A stretch of DNA of 64,000 nucleotides from Gymnothorax reevesii (lineage: Eukaryota > Chordata > Actinopteri > Anguilliformes > Muraenidae): the NCBI GenBank assembly GCA_029721435.1, contig CM056588.1:34898930-34962929 (forward strand), read 5' to 3'. This document shows positions 1-15,060 of the stretch, in pieces. Numbering within the stretch: the first letter of the stretch is position 1; each line of letters opens with the position of its first letter. The notes under the pieces are model-generated. The model saw only the letters and a list, made by a program, of their open reading frames with translations. It was not told where the DNA came from and did not search any database. The position numbers were made by a program, and so were the translations under genes.

Positions 1-3355
<3,355 letters not shown>

Positions 3356-3464
3356 TTAAACAATTCATCATCTGACCAAAAAGTATTTTTTACATACTGT
3401 ATATTAATTAATTAACCTGACATAAATCAACTGGCAACAAATAATGGAAATACACTGCGAATAC

Positions 3465-4175
3465 AGTCCCACACTAGAATTTCTCAAATAGCTTATTAAA
3501 CATGCAATCCCACACTAGAATATCCCAGTTAACATCAAACAGCAAATGCTATCCCATTCTAGAACGTCCCGGACAGCTTATAAAACAGCAAATGCTATCC
3601 CACACTAGAAAGTGCCGAATACCTTGCTAAACAGCCAGTGCTTTCTTTCACTTTAATGTCCCAAATAGCTTCTTAACCAGCTAATGCTATCCCACACCAT
3701 GATGTCAGGAATAGCTCATTAACAACCAATGCCATCTAACCCAAGAATGTCCCGAAAAGCTTATAAATTAGCTAATGCTATCCCACACTAGAATGTCCCG
3801 AGCAGCTTATTAATCAGCTAACAGTATCGCACACTTGAATACCCCTAATACTTTAACGAAAAACTAACGCTATCCCATTTTAGAATGTGCCAGCTTATAA
3901 CACAGCTAACGCTATCCCACACTCCAATGTGCCGAATACCTTGTTAAACAGCCAGTGCTTTCTTCCACTTCAAAGTCCCAAATAGCTTCTTAACCAGCCA
4001 ATGCTATCCCACACTATGTCAGGAATAGCTCATTAAACAACGAATGCCACATAACCCAAGAATGTCCCGAAAAGCTTATAAATTAGCTAATGCTATCCCC
4101 CACAAAATGTCCCAAATAGCTTATTTGACAGCTAACACTGTCCCACTCAAGCTCATCCTGAATAGCTTATTAACC
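3465..4175. repeat. Degenerate ~46-bp minisatellite with higher-order structure (left part)
   Basis: About sixteen diverged copies of a 41-48-bp unit whose core reads CCCACACTAGAATGTCCC followed by a block such as ATAGCTTATTAAACAGCTAATGCTAT. A larger period is visible: the segment starting GTGCCGAATACCTTG at 3612 recurs at 3929, about 317 bp later, with the same order of variant units. The array resumes at 5548 beyond a transposon insertion. Confidence 0.85.
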
Positions 4176-4610
4176 CTCTATAAACCAAACCCATTTCCAA
4201 TTGTGTTAAAATTATTTCCCTGTGCAAAAATGTTATTTTGGGCCATTATTTGAAAAACAGTAGACAAAAATATTTTGACACATTTGGCCCACCTTTCCAA
4301 ATTGTAGTAAATCTGCTAGATTGGGAACTAATGTTAATGAAAAAATTAAAGTGACATACCATTCAAGTTGTTCTCAAATGTTTATTTGGCAATAAGAAAC
4401 AAAACCAGCAGGGTGTCCAGTAGCCTCCGTTGCAGACGTCTTGGTGTACGGTTAATTTCCCTCAACCTACAACGTCTGCGCACTCGAGCGAGGTTTTGTG
4501 TTCCGTGACGTAATGTGATTGTGCTTGATGAGCCAATCAGAATGCTTATTATATGTTATGACCTCTGTCATTACTATGGCTTTTCCCCGCAGCTTGTCAA
4601 AAATAGTGAA

Positions 4611-4832
4611 ATGGCGGAAAAGAAACTCCTAAAAAAACTTGTGGAAAACAACATTTGTTTTGTGTGTAAAACAAAAATCCTCTCAAATAAAGACAAGATA
4701 CGAGTGCATGGAAAAAGCAAGCTTGATATCGCTGCAGTAATAAGCTCTGTCATCTCTATTAACACAGCGGTATACACGAACGAATTATTCATCTGCCGAA
4801 CGGGCTGCTATCGCTTACTTGAAAAAATTTGA
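4611..4832 (+). pseudogene. Truncated transposon protein, N-terminal cysteine-rich domain
   Basis: An open frame that begins at 4515 but whose natural start is probably the ATG at 4611 (MAEKKLLKKL). It contains C-x2-C in NNICFVCKTK and a second pair in ELFICRTGCYRLLEK (C-x3-C), about 50 residues apart, which looks like a zinc-binding N-terminal domain of a transposon protein. The frame stops at LEKI. A one-base shift continues as KIEKELDDL, so a frameshift lies near 4830. Everything downstream is missing because the element is internally deleted. I infer it is the start of the transposase of the Academ-like element and cannot name a catalytic domain. Confidence 0.55.
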
Positions 4833-4839
4833 AAATAGA

Positions 4840-5471
4840 GAAAGAACTTGATGATTTATTATGTGAGCTTCATCGACAGCAACAGCATAAATATTGTTTG
4901 AATATGCGGCATTCAGCAGCATCTTCCTCCACCGTTCACTTAGCCAAAACTCTGGAGAACCGTATACTATTGAAAACAATCCTCTTTCCACACTTCTCTT
5001 CTCTATTTCGGTATCGACCAGACTTAAACTCGTTGCTTTCACTCCTATGTTATTCAAATAATTGACTTGATCCTTCATAAGGTTAACAAGAGGAGAAACA
5101 ACAATAACAATAGGCGATTCTTTATTAGAAAACGCTTCCCCGAGGATTGGAAGAGCTTGGTATATGAGCGATTTGCCAAATCCTGTAGGCAAATTTACGT
5201 AGACATCTTTCCTCTGGATAACTAAGTTGTTCATTGCTTGTTCTTGTAAGCTATTCATACTTTCAATATTGAAGGCTTTGCAGATTTTCTCCAAAGCTCG
5301 AGAGAAAATATGTTCGCCACCGTCCGCCAATTTGGCTTTATCTGTTTCTGCATATATAATTAGCTCCAGGATTTTAGGAGCTAGTTTCTGATTGGTGGAA
5401 CACAAAACCTCGCTCGAGTGCGCAGACGTTGTAGGTTGAGGGAAATTAACCGAACACCAAGACGTCTGCAA
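4840..5471 (-). pseudogene. Truncated RecQ-like superfamily-2 helicase of the transposon
   Basis: A frame of 218 codons entering from the right TIR. Its first 30 or so codons lie inside the TIR itself. From about residue 63 it resembles the RecQ helicase core: a motif-0-like region (SLQEQAM, residues 74-80), Walker A LPTGFGKS (94-101), motif Ia in VVSPLVNLMKDQV (124-136), an SPE motif (172-174) and DEAH (200-203). Homology then stops, so motifs III-VI and the second RecA lobe are absent and it cannot be an active helicase. It converges on the plus-strand cysteine-rich fragment, as expected if an autonomous element carried two inward genes and lost its centre. Host RecQ genes are excluded by the TIR context. 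Confidence 0.75.
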
Positions 5472-5493
5472 CAGAGTCTAGGTGTCCAGGCTG

Positions 5494-5547
5494 TTAACCC
5501 TTTTACTTCAAGTAGCAGATATGCTACGCTGGTTAATAAAGGGTTAA
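5494..5547. repeat. Very short TTAA-flanked remnant
   Basis: TTAA occurs at 5494-5497 and 5544-5547, with CCCTTT just inside each end in inverted orientation and a small central palindrome (TAGCAgaTATGCTA). It may be a collapsed piggyBac-type MITE, but at 46 bp internal length it could also be chance. Confidence 0.3.
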
Positions 5548-5980
<433 letters not shown>

Positions 5981-6872
5981 TTATGTAAAATGGGGGGAGG
6001 GGCTCAGCAGGAAAAGAGAGTGGGTCAATATTTAAATCCCACCTCATTGGGCAATTCAAAACTGGAATTTCACCTCTTTAAAAACAGCCACCAACCAAAA
6101 TAAATAAATGCATTCATAAATAAACAACCCAAACAACCACCACTGGCAGTGAGAGAGATATTATCGAACAGTTCGCAGTCAAGGGCCATCACATGCTGCA
6201 TAATTATGACTGATATTCAGGTATTCCAGTAGAAATCGAAATGCATGTCATAAAATAATTCCAAAACTATTCACCGAATACCTCCACAAATACACATTTT
6301 GTGTGGACACCGACAGGGTACACAGGAATGCTCTGACCGAATGGGACGCAGACCAATTTTCGCACACCTGCACATAATAAAGTGGTCCTAGGGGATGAAG
6401 ACAGAATTAAACCAGTGATTTAATTAATCCAGAGCGTATAAGGCAGGGACAGAGGCCACATGAGGCCAACCTCTGCAGATATAAAGCCAGTGACGCACAT
6501 GCCTGTTGCCATGGTTTCCGTGCAAGTCAGCGTGAGTGACAGCACGGGGGTGCGCAGGGGGACGGGGGGCTCTGAGATGTGAGAGTGAGAGAGTCTGCAT
6601 GTCTCCATGCGTGCCTTTCCTCTGCGTATGAAAGACAGGAGCATACGGCAGCACAACACATTCTGTCCCCTGAGCGAGACCTGTGTCTTACATTTTTACA
6701 TTTTTTAAAAGATCTCAACAAATGACTCTGTCATTCAGCCAACACCTGCCATCAATGTTAGTCAAGCTTGAAAGTGCGAAACAGCATTGCGGTGGGGGGG
6801 GGGGGTTGGTTCTTCAAAAGCCATGTTCAGTCTAAGAGGGAAGCCATATTGGACATATCGCTACGCTTTTAA

Positions 6873-7094
6873 CCCTCTCCAGCCCAATTTATTATTTTGA
6901 GATATGAAAAATCTTTCATTCATGGAGAAATGTTCTTATACACTTGTGGCCGCAGGTGGAACTAACGTAGTATTTTTGCAATACTGAGCTGGAAGGGTAA
7001 CTTTATCAAACCATTTCCCATGTGGTCTTTATATTTTATTATCAGTCGTCAATTGATTTATTGTTGCAAATTTGCAACATGAGCCTGGAGAGGG
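6873..7094. mobile_element. 222-bp piggyBac-like MITE with TTAA duplication
   Basis: TTAA at 6869-6872 and 7095-7098 flank a 222-bp unit. Its ends read CCCTCTCCAGCCCA and, reversed from the right, CCCTCTCCAGGCTCA. The CCCT-type ends plus TTAA are typical of piggyBac-like non-autonomous elements. It has no coding capacity. Confidence 0.7.
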
Positions 7095-7439
7095 TTAAAA
7101 CCACACACTCCAACACAGCATTAAATGAAGTAGTAATGGAACAGAAGAAGACGATATTTGCATTTTCCAGACAGCAATGAATCCTCAGCTTGTTCCAATT
7201 TAGACCGACTAGTGAATTACCCGTGGCGAGAATGATTTCAACTGTGCGAGCATCAAGATGGAAATACAGCAGTTACATTTGTAAAGGGCTAAGCCACACC
7301 CTTATCCTCAAGAGGAAGGGGAGTTTTGTCTGGCACGGGGGTGGTGGAGTGTCCAAAGTAGAATTGTTTGGTTGGAGCTTACTGGTTAGTTGAGGATTTC
7401 TCTGTAGACAACATTGTCTGTGTATGTGCCTTGTTAGTC

Positions 7440-7790
7440 AGGAAAATGTCCATTGACTTTTGACCCCAGAGACCTTGATTTCCCGTGACGACCTACGGTT
7501 TGACCTTTGACCCTCGTGACCTTGACCTTTAACGGAACGGACCTCTCGCGGTCATTTCTTGCGACGACCTATGTCCACATACCAACTTCCATGAAAATCT
7601 GTCCAGGGAGATGGGAGATGCGAAAAATTGACCTTTGACCCCAGTGACCTTGACCTTTCAAAAAACTAACCCCTCAAGGACAATTCCAGGGACAACCTAC
7701 ATAGACCCATCAAGTTTGGTGAAGATCCGTCAAAGGACCTCGGAGGAGTAGGGGAACAAACAGACAGACAGACAAACGTTCCTCAAATGA
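7440..7790. repeat. Interspersed repeat with nuclear-receptor half-sites and GACA tail
   Basis: The segment contains repeated TGACCTTTGACC and TGACCTTGACCTT blocks and ends in AACAGACAGACAGACAAACG. The order of phrases (AAGTTTGGTGAAGATC, then the GACA tail) is that of a dispersed family seen in many aquatic animal genomes. The superfamily is not assigned. Two copies of TGACCTTTGACCC (7501-7513, 7629-7641) form direct repeats with one-base spacing. Confidence 0.5.
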
Positions 7791-8159
7791 TAGTATGATA
7801 TATTATGCAGAAATACTAATATAAACTAATGTATTGTAGATCAAAAATAGACTAATACAGAAAATAACACGGTCATCAGCACTCATATTCCCCAACATCA
7901 TGAGAATGACATCAGTACAGCACTGTCCAGTGCAGAGAAACACGGCCCCGATTCCTGAAGAGTTAGGCCTGCTTCTTGGCTTCTATTCTCCCCCAGCTTA
8001 ACCACTTGAGTTTGATGGATGATTAAAAGTCTAATATTGATCGTTGAATGTTCGGGAAGGGGAAATTCTGAGAGCACTTTCACACATGGTGAACTGCACT
8101 CATGAAGACCAAATTAATTCAAACTATCGACATGGTCAACAACATCCCCCACCAATCAA

Positions 8160-8352
8160 GGGCTTCTTATTTTTTAACTCCATCGAGGCCTTTATGGTCT
8201 GATGCTACACATCAAATTTGGTTGTACTATCTGTAATAGTTTCTGAGAAAAGTTGTCCTCTTTCTCTTCGACGGACTGACGGAAGCACGCACGCACGCAC
8301 GGACGGAGGTCAAACCTATATCCCCCTCCCACTTCGTGTTGGCGTGGGATAA
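8160..8352. repeat. Interspersed repeat with GACG-type tail
   Basis: A segment with AATAGTTTCTGAGAAAAGTTG, a GCACGCACGCACGGACGG tract and the ending CCCACTTCGTGTTGGCG. This phrase order recurs in dispersed repeats of other animals. It is distinct from the neighbour at 7440-7790 and carries no ORF. Confidence 0.45.
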
Positions 8353-9306
8353 TAAATTCAGTTACTTAGCATTAGGTTTGGACGGAAGAAAAACCAGAAA
8401 CAATACTGGCGCTGCAGTACACACTCAGAAAATGGGACCCCTTAAAATATGATATCACCTTCAGTAGACAGGAGTCAACTGATAATTTATTTGACTCTAG
8501 TAAATAGAAAGTTTCCACAAATCCACCGACAGGCTTCTAATGGTTCTGTCAGCGTAAAATACTGGCAAACAAATTACATATTGGAATATCAGCTGGATGA
8601 AAAGATGGCATTAGCGGGGGCACTCAGGCCTTGGATGACCCCTGTACTGTGACTGCTGGATGTCTGGCTGTAAGAACACAGAGCATCACACACAGCTCAT
8701 ATAGGGAAAATCCGCTCAAACACACCATCCTGGCATCCCTGCTGAACGCAACAACAGCGGCGCAGCACCGAAGGGATTATAAAGGCCCAGACGGGGAGTT
8801 ATGATGAGAATGTCTGCCGCATTCAATACAAAAAGGGCAAAAGCATATTCTGCTCTAATACTAATTAATGCGATTCCATATGCCTCGCACCTATCACTCA
8901 ACACCCAGAAGATTGCCTTACTCCATAATCTAATGTGAGGAGATCTCATCATGTTAGCATTTAATTCCAGGCAAACTGTCTAGCCATTACCTCCACAATC
9001 CGATTATAGGCGGCTCATCTGATTAGGTGCACAGGGAGAGGAGTGCTTAGATTGGATGACAGCTTTTGAAAACATTCAATTGGAAAACTGGGAGGAGCAG
9101 AGGTCAGCCTGCAGCCACAGCTGGGGGAATTCTGTAAGCCTTCATATGATCATGCAAGGCCCCCACTCATGCCGCTAATATAGTTATCTGAAGGGGCTAT
9201 GCAAGACTGCTATTGCTCAATACACTTACTCCACTGGATTACAGAGGGCACGCACATTCAGAAATGCATTCACACGAGGAGTCAGATATCCCCCGAGTAT
9301 CTTACG

Positions 9307-9473
9307 TATATGTCACAGTCAGATTGTGAAACCAGTCATTTTGTGAAATGACTAAAAATTTTTTAGTCATTTTGTGAAATGACTGAAGTTTAGCGCTAGC
9401 CATTCCATGAAATGACTGAAATTCTTAGTCATTTCAAGTGATGGCTGGTTTCACAATCTAACTGTGACATATA
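9307..9473. mobile_element. Foldback MITE, 167 bp
   Basis: Ends TATATGTCACAGTCAGATTG and, from the right, TATATGTCACAGTTAGATTG. The inverted repeats run about 48 bp with a few mismatches. The interior repeats the palindromic module AGTCATTTTGTGAAATGACT two to three times, so the whole unit can fold into nested hairpins. It is probably a TA-inserting MITE. Confidence 0.75.
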
Positions 9474-9935
9474 AACCGATTTAAAGTGCACAGGTTTGCA
9501 GAATGGCTCACTTGGTCACGGCTCCGAGCTCCGGAGCACAAATACGGCTTGCGGCCTCCGATTTATTATGGACTGCACGAGCATCACTGCTGAAGGGTGG
9601 TGCAACGCTGTAAAGGATAATGCACGATTGGCGACTGCTGCACCCAAAGCTTAAAGCTTTTCAGAATCCCCTGCAGCTGACTCACCGCAGTTTCACCTGC
9701 ACATAAAAGGTCTGTCCCCAGCGTCAGCTCCATTTGTGCTCAGCTTTAGCCTGCTGCATGCAGAGGCAGCAAACCGTGACTACACTAGGTGCTTTGGAGG
9801 GGAATCATAGATGTTGACGCTCAATCCAACGGTAGAGTCTGTGCATAAATGTAGCTGTGGTGGCAAATGACTAGCCATTACAAAAGCAGGCCGGTATTGC
9901 ACAAACTCTGCCCTATAATGGTTTCCATAATTTCA

Positions 9936-10109
<174 letters not shown>

Positions 10110-10145
10110 TCAGTGTGTGAGTGAGTGAGTAAGTGAGCGAGTTGG

Positions 10146-10440
10146 TGTGTGGGAGCGAGTGTGAGTGAGAGAGCCATTGTGTGGGGGAGTGAGTGAGAGA
10201 GAGTGTCAGAGTGTGTTAGGGAGTGAGTGAGTCAGTGTGTGGGAGCGAGTGTGAGTGAGAGAGCCATTGTGTGGGGGAGTGAGTGAGAGAGAGTGTCAGA
10301 GCGTGTTAGGGAGTGAGTGAGTCAGTGTGTGGGAGCGAGTGGGGGTGAGAGAGCCATTGTGTGGGGGAGTGAGTGAGAGAGAGTGTCAGAGTGTGTTAGG
10401 GAGTGAGTGAGTCAGTGTGTGGGAGTGAGTGAGAGTGAAA
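10146..10440. repeat. 90-bp minisatellite of GAGT-rich sequence
   Basis: The phrase GGGAGCGAGT recurs at 10151, 10241 and 10331, exactly 90 bp apart, with near-identical units. The array merges into simple GAGT repeats up to about 10560. It starts about 45 bp upstream of the Ig3a acceptor in transcript sense. Confidence 0.9.
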
Positions 10441-10890
10441 GAGTCAGAGTTTGTTAGTCACCCGGCGTGTGTGGGGGAGTGAATGAGTGAGTGAGCAAGT
10501 GAGTCAGTGTGGGCGAGTGAGTGAGTGAGTCAGAGTGAGTGAGAGAGTAAAGGGAGGAGAGTAAGACAGAGCAAAAGAATAAGCATTAAAGCATGTTTCT
10601 GCTTAAATGAAAAAAAAAAACAAAAAACATAAAAGCCTGCTTTTGTAACTGTGCAAATTGGCACAGTAAATAAGACAAGCCACAAAAAAAGGACAATGTT
10701 GGTTGAAACTCATTATGACTTATCAAAAATACGGTTCAGACATATCGCATGCTGGTGAATACCAAGTAAGTGCAGAAGTTACAGTTTTCTTGAAGTATTT
10801 CGTATAGTATTTTGCTGATGAGAGTGGTCTGGTCATAGGGTCAAACTGCACCCAGGGGACACTCAGGGCATAAGGCTGTATTCAGAGTCA

Positions 10891-11229
<339 letters not shown>

Positions 11230-11552
11230 CTACAATGAGCATTGCTAAATCTTGAAACTTAAGACTCCCTCTGTTGGCCATTCCGGGATGAGGGTGCAGA
11301 GAATCTAAAGGCCTTCTTGCCCAACTCAGTCTGAACTTTTGGGACAGTCATCAGCACAATGCCCCGAGACCACAATCCATAGGAGTCACTTTTACGGGAC
11401 ATGAGGTTGCACGATAAATAACAAGAATGGTCTTATAGATAAAACAAACCAATGGCCAAGTTGACATGAGGAAATGGATGCTCACTTAACCGTGCAGCAC
11501 AGTACACAACAATGCGCCAGGGTTCTACAGTTTAATACAGCTGGACTATATA

Positions 11553-11790
11553 TTACAGGTAATCCCTCGACATGTGACCAATTGAGATTTGGGCTATATA
11601 ACAGGCAATTGCTCTACACATGACAGAATGGTAGAATGGAAACATTACAGGAAATCATTGTACATGTGGCAATATTACAGGTAATCCCCACAGATGAGAC
11701 AGAGAGTTGAGCTGTATTACAGGTAATCCCCACAGATGAGACAGAGAGTTGGGCTGTATTACAGGTAATCCCTGTACATGTGAAGTTGAG
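11553..11790. repeat. ~46-bp minisatellite beside the Ig2a exon
   Basis: Four to five diverged units of ATTACAGGTAATCCCCACAG followed by GATGAGACAGAGAGTTG-like sequence. The two units around 11690-11765 are almost identical. The array ends about 15 bp before the donor side of the Ig2a exon. Confidence 0.75.
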
Positions 11791-11801
11791 ACAGTTGGTC
11801 A

Positions 11802-11990
<189 letters not shown>

Positions 11991-12399
11991 TCATATACAC
12001 AAACACAGACATGCACACACACACACACACACACAACACATAGGAAGATTTGCAAAAGTGTAGTCTAATCACCTCTAAGTCGGTTTGGATAAAAGGGTCA
12101 GCTAAAAAAAACCAACATCGCACAATGTAATGCCAATTACATCCACGGACCAGAGGAAATCTTTGGAGTCAGTTCATAAAAGACAGTATAATAGGACTGA
12201 AGGTTCTGCTTTTCTGTTAGCATTTTGCTTAGATAGTTCAGAACAGAATCAAACCCAAGTGATGGTCATCTATGCTTTGTAACACGGTGGCTGGCACAAT
12301 GAGATTCACGGTCAAACAAGCACTGTCCGAAGCTCCTGCATTTTTTGCAGCAGCTTTGCAAAAACGTGGTACAGTGTTTGCGTATAAGTGAGAAAGAAT

Positions 12400-12401
12400 G
12401 C

Positions 12402-12442
<41 letters not shown>

Positions 12443-12459
12443 TGAGTGAGAGAGGGAGG

Positions 12460-12504
<45 letters not shown>

Positions 12505-12523
12505 TGTGTGTGAGTGAGGGAGG

Positions 12524-12556
<33 letters not shown>
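12400..12556. repeat. Compound (TG)n(GA)n(TG)n microsatellite
   Basis: Runs of TG, then GAGA with GGAGG spacers, then TG again. It produces spurious His/Thr/Ser/Leu-repeat ORFs on the minus strand. Confidence 0.95.
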
Positions 12557-12574
12557 AGAAAGTGTGTGCTGTTA

Positions 12575-12985
12575 TCATCACCATCAAAACCTTTATTTAT
12601 CCAGGAAGTCACATTGAGATTGTGCCCACATTTATGAATATGACCTAGCCAGTGCGGTCACATTGCAGCATCAATCATATGATAGGGCAACAACATCAAA
12701 TCAATGTAGCAATAATAAATAAACAAAATGCATTACAAAAAAAACTGCAGTAGTATTTAGGCCATAATAGAAACAACTGCACGTAGTCATAACTATGTCC
12801 CTAATTCTGTGTTTGAAATCATTTAAAAGGACGGGTCTGCGTTACGCACATTTGAGCTTGGTCTGCGGACTGAAGGACTATAGTGGATCAGGCTGGAACT
12901 GACAGTCTCTGATTTGATGAAAGGCACTTTAAACTGAAGCCATTAGTGCGATGCATGATGCTAGTCACTGCCAGTCTTGAAATCT
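12575..12985. repeat. Interspersed retroelement-like fragment
   Basis: It begins ACCTTTATTTATCCAGGAAG and continues with a string of phrases that recurs in dispersed fish repeats (probably the end of a non-LTR element). It has no open frame. The assignment is from recall only. Confidence 0.4.
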
Positions 12986-14689
12986 TGACAAGGTCCACAT
13001 TTGCTTTGCGCTACAGTATGCAATGAAACCCTAGACAGCGAATCACCTGAAATGAACAATAATTTCCTTGGGTCTCAGTTACTGCAACCAAATCAAACCA
13101 AACGAACAAAGAACAGCCTGACATTCTTACGCACTTATACTACATTCATCTCAAAAGGTAATAGTCTCTATTATGCACTTCAGGAGACACAAAAAAAAAA
13201 AATCAGAAATGAGAGAAGGGACATTGTGATGTAGAGGGAAGGGCAGGGAGGCTCTTTGGGTTAAAAAAAAAAAAAGACTCGTGGTGAAGGCCAGGCTATT
13301 CACACCATAAAGACAGGAGCACTGCTTCCGACGTCAGATACAATTCAACTCTGACTAATCTGAACACCGTCTGCATTCAGAGGGATAAACCTCGTCCTTG
13401 TCGCTCGCCTCAATTCTTTTCCGTACGACACATTAATCTGAGCTGAGGCGGCATGAGAATTACACACTCGCTCTGAAACACACACGCGCACACACACTCC
13501 TCGGGGTGGGATCCTAAAGAGGGAGTGAAAGGGAGAGGGAAGATCTGTTCTGCTGGAAGAGGAAGTGAAAAAGCCAGAGCATCAGGCAGGTCTCAACGTC
13601 CTTCAGTTTTAATGAGAAAACTCCGTCTCCGCATCAGGACCGGGCTCGAAGGGCAGACCGTGATTACACTGATTAAAATTTAAACAGACCTGATTTACAA
13701 TTCTTTTCTTGACAGAACTGCACCACAGGGCTACAGGTTTCACGGTAGAACGGCGTCCAGCGGTCAATGTCTTTGATACAGTAAAATGTACAAGAGGGTA
13801 TTGGAAATTGAGAAATACAATATAACACAGGCGTATTTTATCTGATCAGAAAAACTCAATTTACTAGCTCGCCCCCTGTGCTCTGTTAGTGGACTCCAAG
13901 GCTGAGAAGATTCTTCTAAGACTTTACAGAACCATCTTCGTATCTTTCTGTGGTACATAATTAGTGGTGATAATTATTGTTTGGAGTCTAAATCATCTTT
14001 CTCACACACTTAGTGGCAGCATCACTAAGGATGGGTCACTCCATCCTGGAGATGACCCTAGCCTCTGCTTATCCTGAGGAACGCAGAAGGTAAATGAGGC
14101 TGGAAACGAGACCAGATAGCATTTACCATTCTTGTCTTACCTCACTGTACGCCTGAAAGCAGCCATAAACCACCTTGCTGTGCTTAACTGTCCCATCCTC
14201 AGTTAACACAAGGTCAAATGCATTAAGCCAGTACGCGTATATGCATTAAGCCAGTACGCAATATAAGCAGTAATCAAGGAAACAGATATGCATCAATCCA
14301 GTACAGATGTACGCATATCGCAAACAAAGATGCGTATAAGCATTAATCGAGTATGCGTATGCATTCTGAATCAGATTTAAGCCACTGGCTCTTCTCACTG
14401 TGGACAGAACTGGACCGTGAGCCCCCAGGGGAGTATGCAAGCAGAGGGAGGGGGTAAAGACACCGCTACCAAACGCAGCTCATTTTTCATCTGCCCCAAT
14501 CAAACCCTGACCTATTCACCTCAAACCTCCACCCTCACTCAGCTTGCCCCCACCCCCACCCAGCCACCCTCGGCCCACCAGCCCCACAGACAAGGCAGCC
14601 AAGATGGGGCCCCAGCCATTAGGCCTCATGCATTAAACATGGACTGCACAGATTGGCCCACACCTCAATGACCCCCCCCCCCCAATCCT

Positions 14690-14833
14690 CTTATCCTTAA
14701 ACACACACATACACACATGCTCACATAGGAGGGCTTGAGCACTCAGAAACGCGCGCACACACACACACACACATACACACACACAGACAGTGCAGGAATA
14801 TACAAGAGTGAAAGCACGAGCACACATATGCAG

Positions 14834-14881
<48 letters not shown>

Positions 14882-15060
14882 AACCACTAAAGAACATTCA
14901 AACATACCCTGAGAGAAATGCGCACATACAAGCACAAAACACACACAAAAATCACATTTTCACAGAAATGCATAAACTGGAGGGCACACAACTAAAAACA
15001 CGGACACACACTCAAACAATGTGAGCATGCACACACGCTCACGCGCACACACACACGTGC
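14690..15060. repeat. CA-rich microsatellite cluster
   Basis: Several separate (CA)n runs with AT- and GC-containing spacers, the longest at about 14846-14880. There is no gene. Confidence 0.9.

Larger units (their letters stand above)
4421..5480. mobile_element. 1060-bp DNA transposon with 84-bp TIRs, Academ-like, internally deleted
   Basis: The ends are perfectly placed by a 9-bp direct repeat GGTGTCCAG at 4412-4420 and 5481-5489. Terminal inverted repeats span 4421-4504 and 5397-5480 (84 bp, three mismatches), beginning TAG and ending CTA. Each TIR contains a small internal inverted repeat (GCAGACGT with ACGTCTGC). Two truncated genes run inward from the two TIRs: a cysteine-containing N-terminal fragment on the plus strand and a RecQ-like helicase fragment on the minus strand. 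The combination of cysteine-rich transposase start and superfamily-2 helicase suggests the Academ superfamily, helicase-bearing branch. That name is inference, since no nuclease core survives. The high TIR identity indicates a fairly recent insertion. Confidence 0.75.

Noticed and set aside
5494..5547. Complete miniature piggyBac element
   Set aside because: With only 46 bp inside and six to seven matching terminal bases, chance or a collapsed remnant cannot be excluded.
6424..6580. Candidate for the missing Ig3a exon (a TCTCAG acceptor followed by EPPVPL...LTLT...C-VTG)
   Set aside because: The resemblance fades after a few residues and has no WSRL or donor. The true exon was then found at 9965-10102.
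12238..12612. Thr/His/Leu/Ser-repeat ORFs on the minus strand
   Set aside because: They are translations of the compound TG/GA microsatellite.
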